A stretch of 64,000 nt of DNA from Combretum micranthum (Eukaryota; Streptophyta; Magnoliopsida; Myrtales; Combretaceae), in the NCBI GenBank assembly GCA_024138025.1, contig JAMXBD010000634.1, positions 1-64,000 on the forward strand, written 5' to 3'. A program made the translations under genes and the position numbers. Of this stretch, positions 23,804 to 34,214 are shown piece after piece; the stretch's first letter is position 1, and each line of letters opens with the position of its first letter. Below the pieces are notes generated by a model, which was not told the origin of the DNA, did no database searches, and saw nothing but the letters and a program-made list of their open reading frames with translations.

Positions 23804-25680
23804 GTTAAGGATGCTCCTTCAGTTGATACCCTAGTAGGTACGCTATTTGTTTCTGCACGACATGCTTATGTTTTGATTGATACGGGTGCTGCTCATGCAT
23901 GCATATCTGAAGAGTTTGCTTCTGTTTGTGATGTTTCTCTTGATGTATTGCCTGATTGTACTTTGAGTGTTAACACACCTCTTGGTATTGGTTATACCTT
24001 AAGTTGAGTTTGTAAAGATGTAGATGTATTGATTTCTGATGTACACATGCCTATTGATATGCTTGTACTTCTTATGTCTGATTTTGATGTAATTTTGGGT
24101 ATGGACTGGTTAAATATGTACCAAGTCACTATAGATTGTAGTAGGGCTATTTTGAAATTTTATGTAAAAGACAAGAAGATCACATAGGCCCTTGAGAGGC
24201 AAAGGCTAATAACTATGTATATGATAAAGTTATGGGAGAGACCTCTTATGGCATCTATTTTTGCTGAGGAGTTGACGATTGATATGGTACCTATAGTAAG
24301 AGAGTTTTAGATTTTTTCCCTGATGATTTACTTGGTTTACCCCCAGATCGAGAGATAGAATTTAGCATTGACTTGGTTCCAGGGACGACTCCTATCTCAA
24401 AAGCACCTTATAGGATGGCTCCTACTGAGTTGAAGGAGTTGAAAAAGTAGTTACAAGAACCGTAGGACCTCGACTTTATTCGACTAAGTATATCACCATG
24501 GGGTGCTCCTGTATTGTTTATAAAGAAGAAGGACAGTAGCATGAGAATGTGCATAGACTATCAGGAATTAAATCAACCGACGGTTAAAAATCGATATCTT
24601 TTACAACGAATTGATGACTTATTTGATCAGTTGTGAGGTGCAGCCGTGTTCTTTAAGGTTGGCCTATGATCCGGTTATCACCAACTCAAGATTAAGCCAC
24701 ATGATATTCCTAAGATGGGTTTCTGTACAAGGCAACTATCATAAAGTTGCCTTGTTTGTATGTTTTAGTTAACGATTGAATATTAACATAGGAATTTGTT
24801 GGTACGGACATTATGAGTTTCTTGTCATGCCTTTTGGGTTAACTAATGCTCTTGTAGCTTTTATCCATTTGATGAATCAAGTATTTAGATATTACTTGGA
24901 CAAGTTTATCATTGTGTTCATCGACGACATCTTGGTATATTCTGGGAGTGAAGAGGAACACGAGGAACACTTGAGACTTGTGATGGAAAGATTAAGAGAA
25001 AAGAAGCTCTATGCTAAGTTCAACAAATGTAAGTTTTGGTTAGAGGAAGTTGCCTTTTTAGGCCATGTGATAATGAAGAACGAGTTTCAGTAGATACAGA
25101 GCAAAGACCGACCAGTGTGACCGAGATTCGAAGTTTCCTTGGTTTAGCTGGATATTATCAAAGATTTGTTGAAGGTTTTTCAAAAATTGCAAGTCCGATG
25201 ACTAGACTGATACAAAAAAATGTCAAGTTTGTTTAGAGAGACAAATGTGAGGAAAGTTTCCAAGAGTTCAAATGGCATTTAGTGTCAGCACCAGTTCTAA
25301 CCTTGTATCAGTAGCAAAGAATTTGATATATATAGTGATGCATCTATACGAAGTCCCGGGTGTGTTTTGATGCAAGATGGTAGAGTTATAGCATATGCCT
25401 TGAGATAGTTGAAGCCACATGAAAGAAATTACTCGGTACATGATTTAGAGTTAGCAGCTGTGGTTTTAGCTTTGAAATTGTGGAGGCACTACCTGTTTAG
25501 TAAAAAATGTAAGATATATACATATCACAAGAGTTTAAAGTACATCTTCACTCAAAAGGAGTTGAATATGAGATAGAGGCAATGACTTGAGTTAATAAAG
25601 GATTATGAAGTTGAGATACTGTACCACCCGGGAAAAGCCAATGTCATAGCAGATGCTTTGAGTAGAAAGAGGTAGATAGG
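23804..25680 (+). pseudogene. gypsy protease, reverse transcriptase and RNase H
   Basis: Protease: VLIDTGAAHACISEEF near 23870 (aspartic D-T-G). [21 protein letters not shown] near 24540, then [13 protein letters not shown] (24810) and [19 protein letters not shown] (24905), with the catalytic IDD intact. RNase H: IYSDASIRSPGCVLMQDGRV (25330), LELAAVVLALKLWRHYL (25450) and NVIADALSRK (25640). A ~70-bp insert splits RT at about 24731-24800. At least eight stops or shifts. The role would be to process the polyprotein and copy the element RNA. Confidence 0.88.
24728..24800. other. Small insert with hairpin inside gypsy RT
   Basis: RT reading jumps from GFCTRQ (to about 24733) to [12 protein letters not shown] (from about 24801). 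The intervening ~70 bp do not fit the protein. They begin with a perfect 9-bp stem, AAGGCAACT / AGTTGCCTT, around a short loop (24729-24753). This could be replication-slippage filler or the remnant of an excised small element. Confidence 0.5.
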
Positions 25681-26221
25681 TACGTAGCTATGATCACCAC
25701 TCAGAGAGAGATATTGGAGGATCTCAGGAGACTTAATGTTGAGGTGACCTTGAAGCAAGTGGATGTGATGATTGCTAATTTGAGCTTGCTACCCTCACTA
25801 TTTGATCAGATTAAGCAAGGTTAGTTGAAAGACGTTGATAGAGATAAATTAATTAATGGAGTCAAGACTAGAAGCCGAAAGGAGTTGAATTTTGATGACA
25901 ATGGGATTTTTAGATACGGTAATCGAATATAGATGCCTAAAGTTGATGATTTGAGGAAGGAAGTTACGAAGGAGGCTCATTCATTAGCTTATTCTATTCA
26001 TCCAGGTGGTAGTAAGATGTATAAGGACCTAAAGATACATTATTGGTGGGAAGATATGGAGCGAGATGTAGTAGATTTTGTATCAAGGTGTTTAGTTTGT
26101 CAACAAGCTAGAGTTGAGCATCAAAGACTTGGAGGTGAACTTCAGCCCCTACCAATTCCATAATAGAAATGGGAGAGTATGACAACGGATTTTGTTACCA
26201 CATTACCAAGGACGCTATTAG
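25681..26221 (+). pseudogene. gypsy integrase, N-terminal part
   Basis: The zinc-binding HHCC domain is preserved at 25933-26163 (AHSLAYSIHPGGSKMYKDLK, YWWEDMERDVVDFV, CLVCQQARVEHQRLGGEL). It is followed by the start of the catalytic core, MTTDFVTTLPRTLLGHS (first catalytic Asp). Reading stops at about 26222, where a family-2 LTR begins. The rest of the DD(35)E core, including the second Asp and the Glu, is missing from the window. Confidence 0.85.
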
Positions 26222-28599
26222 GGCATTCGAGTCTTACTCGTCCCATTCGTCCATGAACCTCTCAAAATCTGATCCGTATCCCATATCATCATACAACTCA
26301 TCTTCATTACCTGCAAAGCAGCAAAAGTGAGCCAAAGGTCTAATACGCAATAACAAATACAAAAATGATTTTTCAAGCAAACTTAGATCAAATGAAATGC
26401 ATTAACAATCAAGTCATTATCTTGTTAAGTTTTCTTTTAACAAAACAACAGTAGGGTATTCAAACCCCGGAATCACGCTCTGGGAATTTAGGGGTCCTGA
26501 GTAATAGCAACTACTCAGGGGATTGATATAAGCAGTTCGGATACTTATATCTCCTATATCTGTTCCATAAAGAAATAGCTTCATTTGGGGCTCAATAGCC
26601 GTTGCCCGACTCTACTTAAACTTAGTCCATAACATGAGCCTATTTCACAAGCTCCCATAAACTTTGAACTAAATAATGGTATTTCCCCCTAAGTTTAAGC
26701 AAACGTTACTCGGATACTATTCTCCCCATCGGCTATCCGCTTAACTAAAAAGGAATTGCTATTACATCATAGCGTACCATTGCACCATGGTAAAGTCATT
26801 GCATCATGACTTAGGTTAAGCGCCTAACTAACATGTCATTGCATCATGACAGGTTTGCTACTCCCCCGGACCAGATTAAACAGTGTAATAGACATCTAGT
26901 TCATCAAAGTATTAAGCCAAATCGAATTAAATCAATTTTAGTAATGCCTATTCCTATCATACAACAAGCAAGCTATTGCGTACCTCTACCCAATAGTGTA
27001 TTACTATATTCACTCGAAGGGGAATTAACTAAAAAACTTTTAACTGAAATAAAAAATCAAAACAAATCAATAATCGAACGTAGAATATATATATATATAT
27101 ATATAACACAATCCTAAGTTAATTATACAAGGAGAATCATTGAACTTAAAATATAGTTTAATCATTTAATTCATACTTAAAACATGTTTATATAGCTTAT
27201 AGATTCATTAGAAGACCATATATGAAGTAAAGAATGACAATTGAAGAAGGTTGAAATTGTAAAAACTCAGGGGATACGCGGGCAACATACACAGGCAAAA
27301 TTGAGCCGAATGTCGGCAGCGTTGGAATCTTACGCCGGTGGCGTTAAGCCTGGCATTAAAAAAATCGATTTTGTTCGCATTCAACACCTATTGAAGCCCG
27401 GAGGCATTGAAGCCCTAGTGGCCGGCAGTGTTAAAGCCCTAGTAGCTGGCGTACGATTTGAAAAATAAATGCTGGTCAATTTCTTTACAAAAGCCGACAG
27501 CATTTTAAGCAGAGTTAGGAAAATCGGTTCTAATGACATTCAACACCGCCTCTACGCCGGCGGCGTTGAAGTACCAGATGCCAGCGTACGCTCAAAAACA
27601 TACTTGCTCGAAAAGTGTTTGTTTCCCTGTTTTGCACTTTGAATTTTTGTAACATATAACGCTTTTAATTGTTCTTCAAACACATATTTAGCTTCATACA
27701 CTATCTTCTATCCACATTAACCAATCCTAGCAATTTTGAACATCATATCAACAAATCAAACTACTTCATTCAGATCAAACCCTCTCCCACTCTTCACTTT
27801 AAAATTAACTACTCAAATCAACTTTAATCCTCATCAACACTTCTCACTACTTCCATAACACATAAACAAGTTCATATAACAATAAAACACAACCTAACAT
27901 TTATCAATACATAAAACCATTTAAAGTCACATGGCAATAAACTCATCCTAACATTGATTCTACGTTTATATTACAAGAAAGAAAATAAACAAAAAGTTTA
28001 TACTTGCTTTAACTTACATGAAGAGGCTTTGGCTTAGAGAAATTGTTGAATCCAAGAGCTTGTTATTGCTTAAGGTTTAAGGCTTATGGTTTGAAGAAAG
28101 AAGGACAAGAGAAGGAAAATAAAAGTGGAAAATTTGTATGAAATTTGTGGGCTGCAAAAAGATGTTCTATTTGATCAAATTTGGGACTTAAATTTATCGT
28201 AAGTTTGACTTTTGGGATATATATGACTTAGGCTTAATTTAGCTTAATTTGAGGCTAATTTGAGCTTGAAAATTAGGCTTAACTTTTGTAAAATTCTGCT
28301 AACGATTATTTAGACAATTCAAAAGTTGTTTTGATAATTTTAAACATAACATATACATGTTAATTAATAAGAGACACAAACATTAATTATACTATACATA
28401 CATTAATATACATAAAATAATAACATTAATCTCATTACACATATTCACATACATCAATAATTTACATTAATAAACATAGTATATCAAACCTATTTCTACA
28501 CATTCATTTTCATATATCAAAATTACTTCAAACTTAATATTTAGACCTAATATCATATTCATATGAAAATTTAATTCTTGAATAAATTAGATTATTTCA
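26222..28599 (-). mobile_element. Large LTR family 2, fragment E1
   Basis: Non-coding block related, in inverse orientation, to the gypsy LTR at 34215-38736 and to 62078-64000. Shared landmarks include a CCTGAGTAATAGCAACTACTC hairpin-like segment near 26495, CCATTGCACCATGG / GCATCATGAC words near 26780-26850, and CTCCCCCGGACCAG near 26861. Its right edge reads ATTATTTCA, the inverse of the TGAAATAA that starts the family. The other end lacks the last ~480 bp of the LTR and meets truncated integrase, so this is not a clean insertion. A GC-rich segment lies at 27280-27600. No real coding region. Confidence 0.75.
27280..27600. repeat. GC-rich degenerate GCCGGCGGCGTTGAAG repeats
   Basis: An island of about 300 bp with much higher GC than its surroundings, built of repeated words: ACGCCGGTGGCGTTAAG, GAAGCCCTAGTGGCCGGC, AAAGCCCTAGTAGCTGGC, ACGCCGGCGGCGTTGAAG, and GCGTACG twice. 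It lies inside the LTR fragment E1. The open frame 27241-27468 is a by-product of this composition. Confidence 0.6.
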
Positions 28600-29161
28600 G
28601 GTTAAGTTTGCTTATAATAATAGTTATCAGGCAACCATTCAGATGGCCCCATATGAGGCATTATATGGAATGAGGTGTAGATCACCTCTCCATTGTGATG
28701 AAGTAGGTGAACGGGCTATTCTTGGTCCGGATCTCTTGCAACAAGTGATTGATAAGATACAGATTGTGAGACAAAGGATGAAGGGAGGGCAAGATCGATA
28801 TAAAAGTTATGTGGATTTGAGAAGACGGCCACTAGAGTTTAAAGTTGGAGATCATGTAATTCTTAGAGTATCCCCTACTAGGGAAGTGTTTAGATTTAGA
28901 GTCAAAGAAAAGTTGAATTCGAGGTATGTTGAGTAATAAACTTAGAAGTTTAATTAAGGTTCCCACAAATGGAAGTTAACGTTTGTTTGTCTTAGGTATA
29001 TTGGATCTTTTGAGATACTCGAGAGGATTGGATCAGTTGCTTATACGTTGGCATTACCTTCGAGTTTATTTGGTGTACACAATGTCTTCCACATTTTGCA
29101 GTTGAGTAAGTGCATATCCGATCCACATGTAGTTATAGATACACATAAGCCTAAGATACAA
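28600..29161 (+). pseudogene. gypsy integrase C-terminus and start of chromodomain
   Basis: Reading resumes with KFAYNNSYQATIQMAPYEAL, then GMRCRSPLHCDEVGE, the conserved segment after the integrase catalytic Glu. DLRRRPLEFKVGDHVILRVS (the GPY/F-like module) and RYIGSFEILERIGSVAYTLA then follow to about 29155. A short insert near 28940-28990 shifts the frame. The reading is cut exactly at the TACAA duplication where the large LTR begins. Confidence 0.85.
29157..29161. repeat. Target site duplication TACAA (left; right copy 33992-33996)
   Basis: TACAA immediately precedes TGTAAGCCCC and recurs immediately after GTGACA. It defines the element to the base and shows that its insertion postdates the gypsy. 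Confidence 0.88.
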
Positions 29162-32100
29162 TGTAAGCCCCGGAAAATTTCAATAAATAATTTTAAGATG
29201 ACCTTTGAAAATAAACCCTAAAAATCACTCCAAATTAAAACCAAATTACAACTAGTCTTAAATCACGAACGAATTCGAAAAATTTTCGAATCTTGGGAAA
29301 AATAAGAATTCCCAAAAACAAAGTAAGAACTCAAAGTACTACAATTCCAAAGCCATTACGTACAACAAATTCCATACGTGACTCCGGTTCATAAAGTCGG
29401 GTAATATAGATCCCAAAAACGAATTATTAAAAAGCAAATAACGATTAACATTCGGAAATGAAACGCAATTCAAGAATTTCAAAAAAAAAAGTTAAAAGAT
29501 AATAAATACTTAAAAAAAAAAATTTAAAATAAACTTCTCAAATTAAATATGTCGTATGAACATAAATATTAGTTTCCAAATTGGCAAAGGTCTAAACCGG
29601 AAAAATCACCCGGAAATCCTAACCGGAATACAATAGTGTAAGTCCGGCAATCTAATGCCCCTAACCCTAGAGGCCGAGATGTAGTTTAAATATATAGAAT
29701 AGCTCATAGTAATATAAGTTTGTTTAAAAATATCATATTGGTAAATTTTTGACCTATTTCGAACCCGTTCGGATACAGACTTCGAAAAGCGTGTCCCGGG
29801 GCTCGAGATATCAAAAATATACCAATAGTACCGTTAGACTCGTAATTTCATAAGATTTCTAAATATATCAGTTATATAATTTTTCGGGTTATAAAAGTTA
29901 CAGTTATAACCTTTTATCGTATTTCCATTATTACCGGTAATTGATAGTCTTTTGCACTATTCATTTTTATTTTATTACAAAATTTTATTATTCTATAAAG
30001 TCTTATATTTTTAGATAAATATTTTATATGTTATAGAAAATTTTGTTTTTTAAAATTTAGTTCGTTTCGGGATCAGATTCTGTTTAAGACCGATACTAAA
30101 TAAAATAAATAATTTAATAATTGAAAAATATTTGAAAAAATTTTTATTTTCATAAAATAATTTTTTAGAATTTTTCGGGTTATAAAAATATTATTTATAG
30201 CCCATATTCGCGTATTTTGATCATACCGGTAACATATTTGTTAAAATACTAAAATAATTCAAATAATTATTTAATTTTAATTATGAAAAATCTGCTACAA
30301 TATTTGGAATAATTTTCTAATTTTATTTTATTTTTTTATTTTATTAAAAAGTACTCTTTACAACCCATACTTCAAGTACACCTTACACATATCACTTCCT
30401 TTTCACTTCAATCTTTCTACACATAATCCCACAATTCATGGCAGATTTTTTACCCTATTTATGGCTGCCATTGTCCTTTATTTACTCCTATTTTGACTAA
30501 AATTAATTATATTTCAATCCTTCTTCAAAAAGTTACACATACCATTAATTACATTACAATTTCAAGTCAAAATTCAACAAATTTCCTCTCTCCCTCTCTC
30601 CTCAAATTCACGCCAGCCCCCCCTCTATTTTCTGCATGTTTTATTTTTTCTCTCTTCAATTAATTAAAACACATTTAATACACTCATTTTCTCTCTCTCC
30701 TTCATTTACTCCTTCTTTCCTTTTTCTTAGCTTTTTCTCTCTTTTTCCTCTCTTTTCCTCTCTTTTTGCTCTTGTTCTTAAAAACCAAGCTGCCCCCATT
30801 CCATTCTTGAGCCTCCACACATTTCTTGAAGATTTTTAAGCAAATCTTCATCTCAAAGCTCCATAGGTGATATAGGTAAAGTGTAATGAAGTTTCATGCA
30901 TCAAATGACCTTCCATAAGCTTAAAAGCTTAGGATGATGATGCCAAAAGAATGAACTTCCTTTCCTACTTTTATTATCTTGTATTATAATATTTTCTTGT
31001 TTAAAGTTGTTATATTTTGTAGATCTAAATTTTTGTAGCTTTGATTTTCGTTTATGCCATAGATCTTGTTATTTAAGTTGTTATATTTGTTATTTTTATG
31101 ATTTATGCATAGATCCATCATCCACATGTGTTCATGCACTTAAAACTAGTTTAGAAAACTAGATCTAGAGTTTTAGTTCATAAATGCATTAGACTTTGTT
31201 TATGTTCATGAACTTGTAAGCATGATGATGGTAGAAAGTTTAGGAAACTCAAGATCTATTGTTTTCAACAAAAATAATTTTGAAAATTCGGATGAAAATG
31301 GAACCATATTTAGAAAAGTGGTTTTTCAACTTCAAAATGTGTATTTTTCATTTAAAATGAAGGGCTTAGGGTATAGATACCATAAATGAAAGATTTTGAT
31401 AAGTAAAGTTTAGATCCATGATGTTTATAGCTTATTACCATGCATTTGTTTTATGTTTATGTTCATATTAAGTATAGATCTTAGTTATGAACTCAAACAA
31501 AATTGTGAAATTCGTATTTTGGCAAGACCCCATTTAAAAACCACTTTCCAAGTGTCAAAATGTAATTTTTACTTAAGAAAATGAAGGCTTAATATATGTA
31601 TATCATCAAGACTTCTTTTTACAAGAATCAAAAGTGATTTCAAAAGTTATTTTCAAAATAAAAATTCTATTTTCGGATTTTGGCCAAGGCCTATTTTAAA
31701 AACATGTTTTCCAACTCAAAAATGAAGTTTTTATTTAAGAAATGAAAGGCTCTTAGATAGATATGTAAGGAATGGATTTTCATGAGCTTAGATAGATTTT
31801 ATCAAAAGATATAACCAAAAATGAATTTTGTAAATTCGGATCCCAACCAAGACCAATTTTTAGAACCCATGTATCAACTCCAAAACTCATGTTTTATGTG
31901 AAAAATGAAGTATATAGGTAATAGATATCATTAAGCAATGATTTTTACAAGTTAAAATGAGTTTAGGCATGAGTAATGTGTAAAACAAGTAATGGAATTA
32001 AAATGAAAAATTTTGAGTTAGTGATCAAATTGTCAAATTCGTAATTTGAGATGATGCATATGTAATCACTTAGTATTTGAGCTCAAATTGCAAGTTTTAT

Positions 32101-33991
32101 GTGTTAAATGAAGTCCTTAGAAATATAGTAAAGCTTAAATTTTAATGCATTTAAACAAGTTTTCCCAAAGAATCATTCAAAAAGTGATTTTCTAAAATTC
32201 GGATTTTTGAGTAAATCATATTGGAAAACATATTTACAAAGTGTAAAATGGAAATTTTTATGTAGAAATGAAGGTCATAAGTAATATATATAATGAAGAC
32301 TCAATTTTAACAAAAATAATTATATTTTCTTAAGTAATAAATCCAAAACAAATGGAAATGATCAAAGTTAGAAAACTAGATTTTCAAAAAGTATTATAGT
32401 TGAAGTCTTGCAAAATAAGGAGTTATAAAATTTTCTTTTACAAAATCATCAAGATCATGCATACATAAGCTCATTCATGTCATTCATGTTAGGAAATCAT
32501 CATATTGCATGTATAGCTAATTTATATAGTAGGAACATTACAAACATTTACAAAACTATTTTTCGGAAATTGAAATTGTTGCTGCCCTAATCTGATCCGA
32601 ACTTTTCAAGCTTCAAAGTTTTCAAAACTTGAAATAATATTAGAATTAGATAGATCTTTCGAAGTAGATAGAAATCGATATATAATTTGCGAGATTCCGA
32701 GTTAAAATGACCAAGTTATGGCCGTTTTAAGTTGGAATTCCCGCTTAGGACGCGAATTACGAATTTGATAGTTTATAAATCGTTTGGATTAGTTTGAGTT
32801 GAAATACTTATTAGAGTATTTCTTCCTTTTTAGGAGATCCCGATCGACGATTCCCTACCACCGGATTATTATTACTAGAAGACCGGTGATCCAATGGCCG
32901 AGTGAGTTTTCTCCTTGTTTTGTTACCTTGATTGTGATTGTAGTTAGTTGCATTAGAATTATAGGAACAAGATAAAAATCGATATGAATGGGGATGGGAT
33001 ATATGATGAGACTGTGATGAATGTATGCCAAAGAATACTAAAGCATATCGAAACCACGATTTGATTGGATAACTGCACTGTTCATATTATTTCTGTTATA
33101 TGTGTGATATTGGTGGTCACTCTAAAGAATGTATAAATATTTTGACCTAAGCAAAAATTAAATTGGTCATGCATCGCATCGGACATATTGCATTTGGTAG
33201 CATGCTACTCCTACGCAGGTCGATCGGTATGGTCCGAGGACTCGTTTGGATAATGAGACCCGGGATCAGAGCTCATTCATAGGAAACTAAGGCGCATCGG
33301 GATGCATTCCATTGTGAGCCTAGCCGAGGCGAGTGCTATGAGCCGAGGGCTTGGGGACTAGCGGTCGTGTAGACTCAATACCATCTCCTAACCCAAGATA
33401 CGGAGGGCGTAAATCCGTTCTGTGTGTGGGTTCCGGATACCCATGCATAATTGCTTGCTCATGTGTTTGTTCATGCATAGCATATGGTTGATTATAACTT
33501 GCTTGTTATGGTACGGAATTAGGGAATTCTCACTAAGCTAGTGTAGCTTATACCCCAATAGTGTTTAAATGAACAGGTTATCTCAAGAATGCAAGGTGGG
33601 GACCGAATTGGTTGGAGCCGGGAATGACTTGGGATTCGGCAAGGAATAAGAATGTTGAAGTTATCAGCTAGTTTTATGATTTGCCTTGTAATAGTTTTAT
33701 GAGTGGAATCTTTTGATGAATGTAATTGAAGTGTAATGATTTGTATTTGAAGTATAGTGATTCGTATATGAAGTATAGCGATTTGTATCTGAAGTATAGT
33801 AAATTGTATTTCCTTTACATTGTTACTCAAGCTATATCAACGTAAAATGTATTACTCCGATGTGTCTCCTCCATGTGTTAGACGCCTTGTACATAGTATG
33901 GAAGCCTTAGCGTGACTGAGGTGGTCATTCTTAGGCTTTAATATTGTGTACGGCGGACTGCCACGTTTAGGGTACCCTTTGGGGCGTGACA
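29162..33991 (+). mobile_element. Solo large LTR, family 1, copy C
   Basis: A 4,830-bp block from TGTAAGCCCC to GGGGCGTGACA, flanked by a perfect 5-bp duplication TACAA (29157-29161 and 33992-33996), inside the gypsy chromodomain coding region. The same landmarks as copies A, B and D occur in inverse order. It has a CT-rich stretch at 30590-30780, a block of degenerate tandem units at 31250-32330, and a TATAAATAT box near 33131. At about 33520-33570 there is a TCTCACTAAGCTAG...GAACAGGTTATC segment of the kind seen near the end of Tekay-type LTRs; it supports the orientation. No internal domain is present, so it is read as a solo LTR. Confidence 0.88.
31250..32330 (+). repeat. Degenerate tandem repeat, about six units of ~160-220 bp
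   Basis: Each unit contains AAATTCG(G/T)-like DNA, a segment resembling CCAACTC(C/A)AAAA(T/C)G, TTTT-(T/A)ATTTAAGAAATGAAG-like DNA, and a tail with ATAGATATCAT(T/C)AAG. The AAATTCG marks fall near 31285, 31507, 31672, 31833, 32034 and 32196. This expansion may account for much of the extra length of copy C over copies A and B. Confidence 0.6.
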
Positions 33992-34175
33992 TACAACCTA
34001 ACTTGATGATAGCTAAGAGACCAGTAAGGATTGTTGATAGAATGGAAAAGACCTTGAGGAGGAAGACTATTAGCTTCATTAAGGTGCAATGGAGTGGTTA
34101 GACTAAGAGAGAGGCCACATGGGAGACCAAGGATTCCATGAGGCAAATATACTTCGAGCTCTTTAAACAATGAGG
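33992..34175 (+). pseudogene. gypsy chromodomain remnant
   Basis: Continuation of the pol frame after the solo LTR: AKRPVRIVDRMEKTLRRKT, FIKVQWSG, then REATWETKDSMRQIYFELF. This matches the V-Q-W...E-A-T-W-E core of chromodomains at the integrase C-terminus of Tekay/CRM/Galadriel-type elements, which is thought to steer integration towards particular chromatin. One stop follows the WSG. Confidence 0.8.
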
Positions 34176-34200
34176 TAAGTTTCGAGGACGAAACTTCTTT

Positions 34201-34214
34201 TAAGGGGGGAAGGA
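34201..34214 (+). promoter_or_regulatory. Polypurine tract
   Basis: AAGGGGGGAAGGA directly before TGAAATAACC, preceded by GAGGACGAAACTTCTTTTAA. This is the usual gypsy arrangement for plus-strand DNA priming, and it marks 34215 as the first base of the 3' LTR. Confidence 0.85.

Larger units (their letters stand above)
22097..34214 (+). mobile_element. Ty3/gypsy chromodomain element, internal region (nested insertions inside)
   Basis: Leader, gag, protease, RT, RNase H, integrase and a C-terminal chromodomain in plus orientation, ending in a polypurine tract. Order and chromodomain place it near the Tekay/Del group. It is broken by a family-2 LTR fragment (26222-28599), a complete solo large LTR (29162-33991), a ~70-bp insert in RT, and many stops. 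The 3' side runs into a 4.5-kb LTR (34215-38736). The 5' side is joined to a Cassandra-like repeat instead of a matching LTR. The leader word CTAAGATAACCTAATTAG (22272-22289) resembles the first 35 bases of the 3' LTR. Confidence 0.85.

Noticed and set aside
27241..27468. 75-residue frame over the GC-rich island
   Set aside because: It arises from repeated GCCGGCGGCGTT-type words; no start context, no known domain, and inside a non-coding LTR.
30636..30839. Ser/Phe/Leu-rich 67-residue frame
   Set aside because: Translation of a CT-rich stretch of the giant LTR; not conserved between copies.
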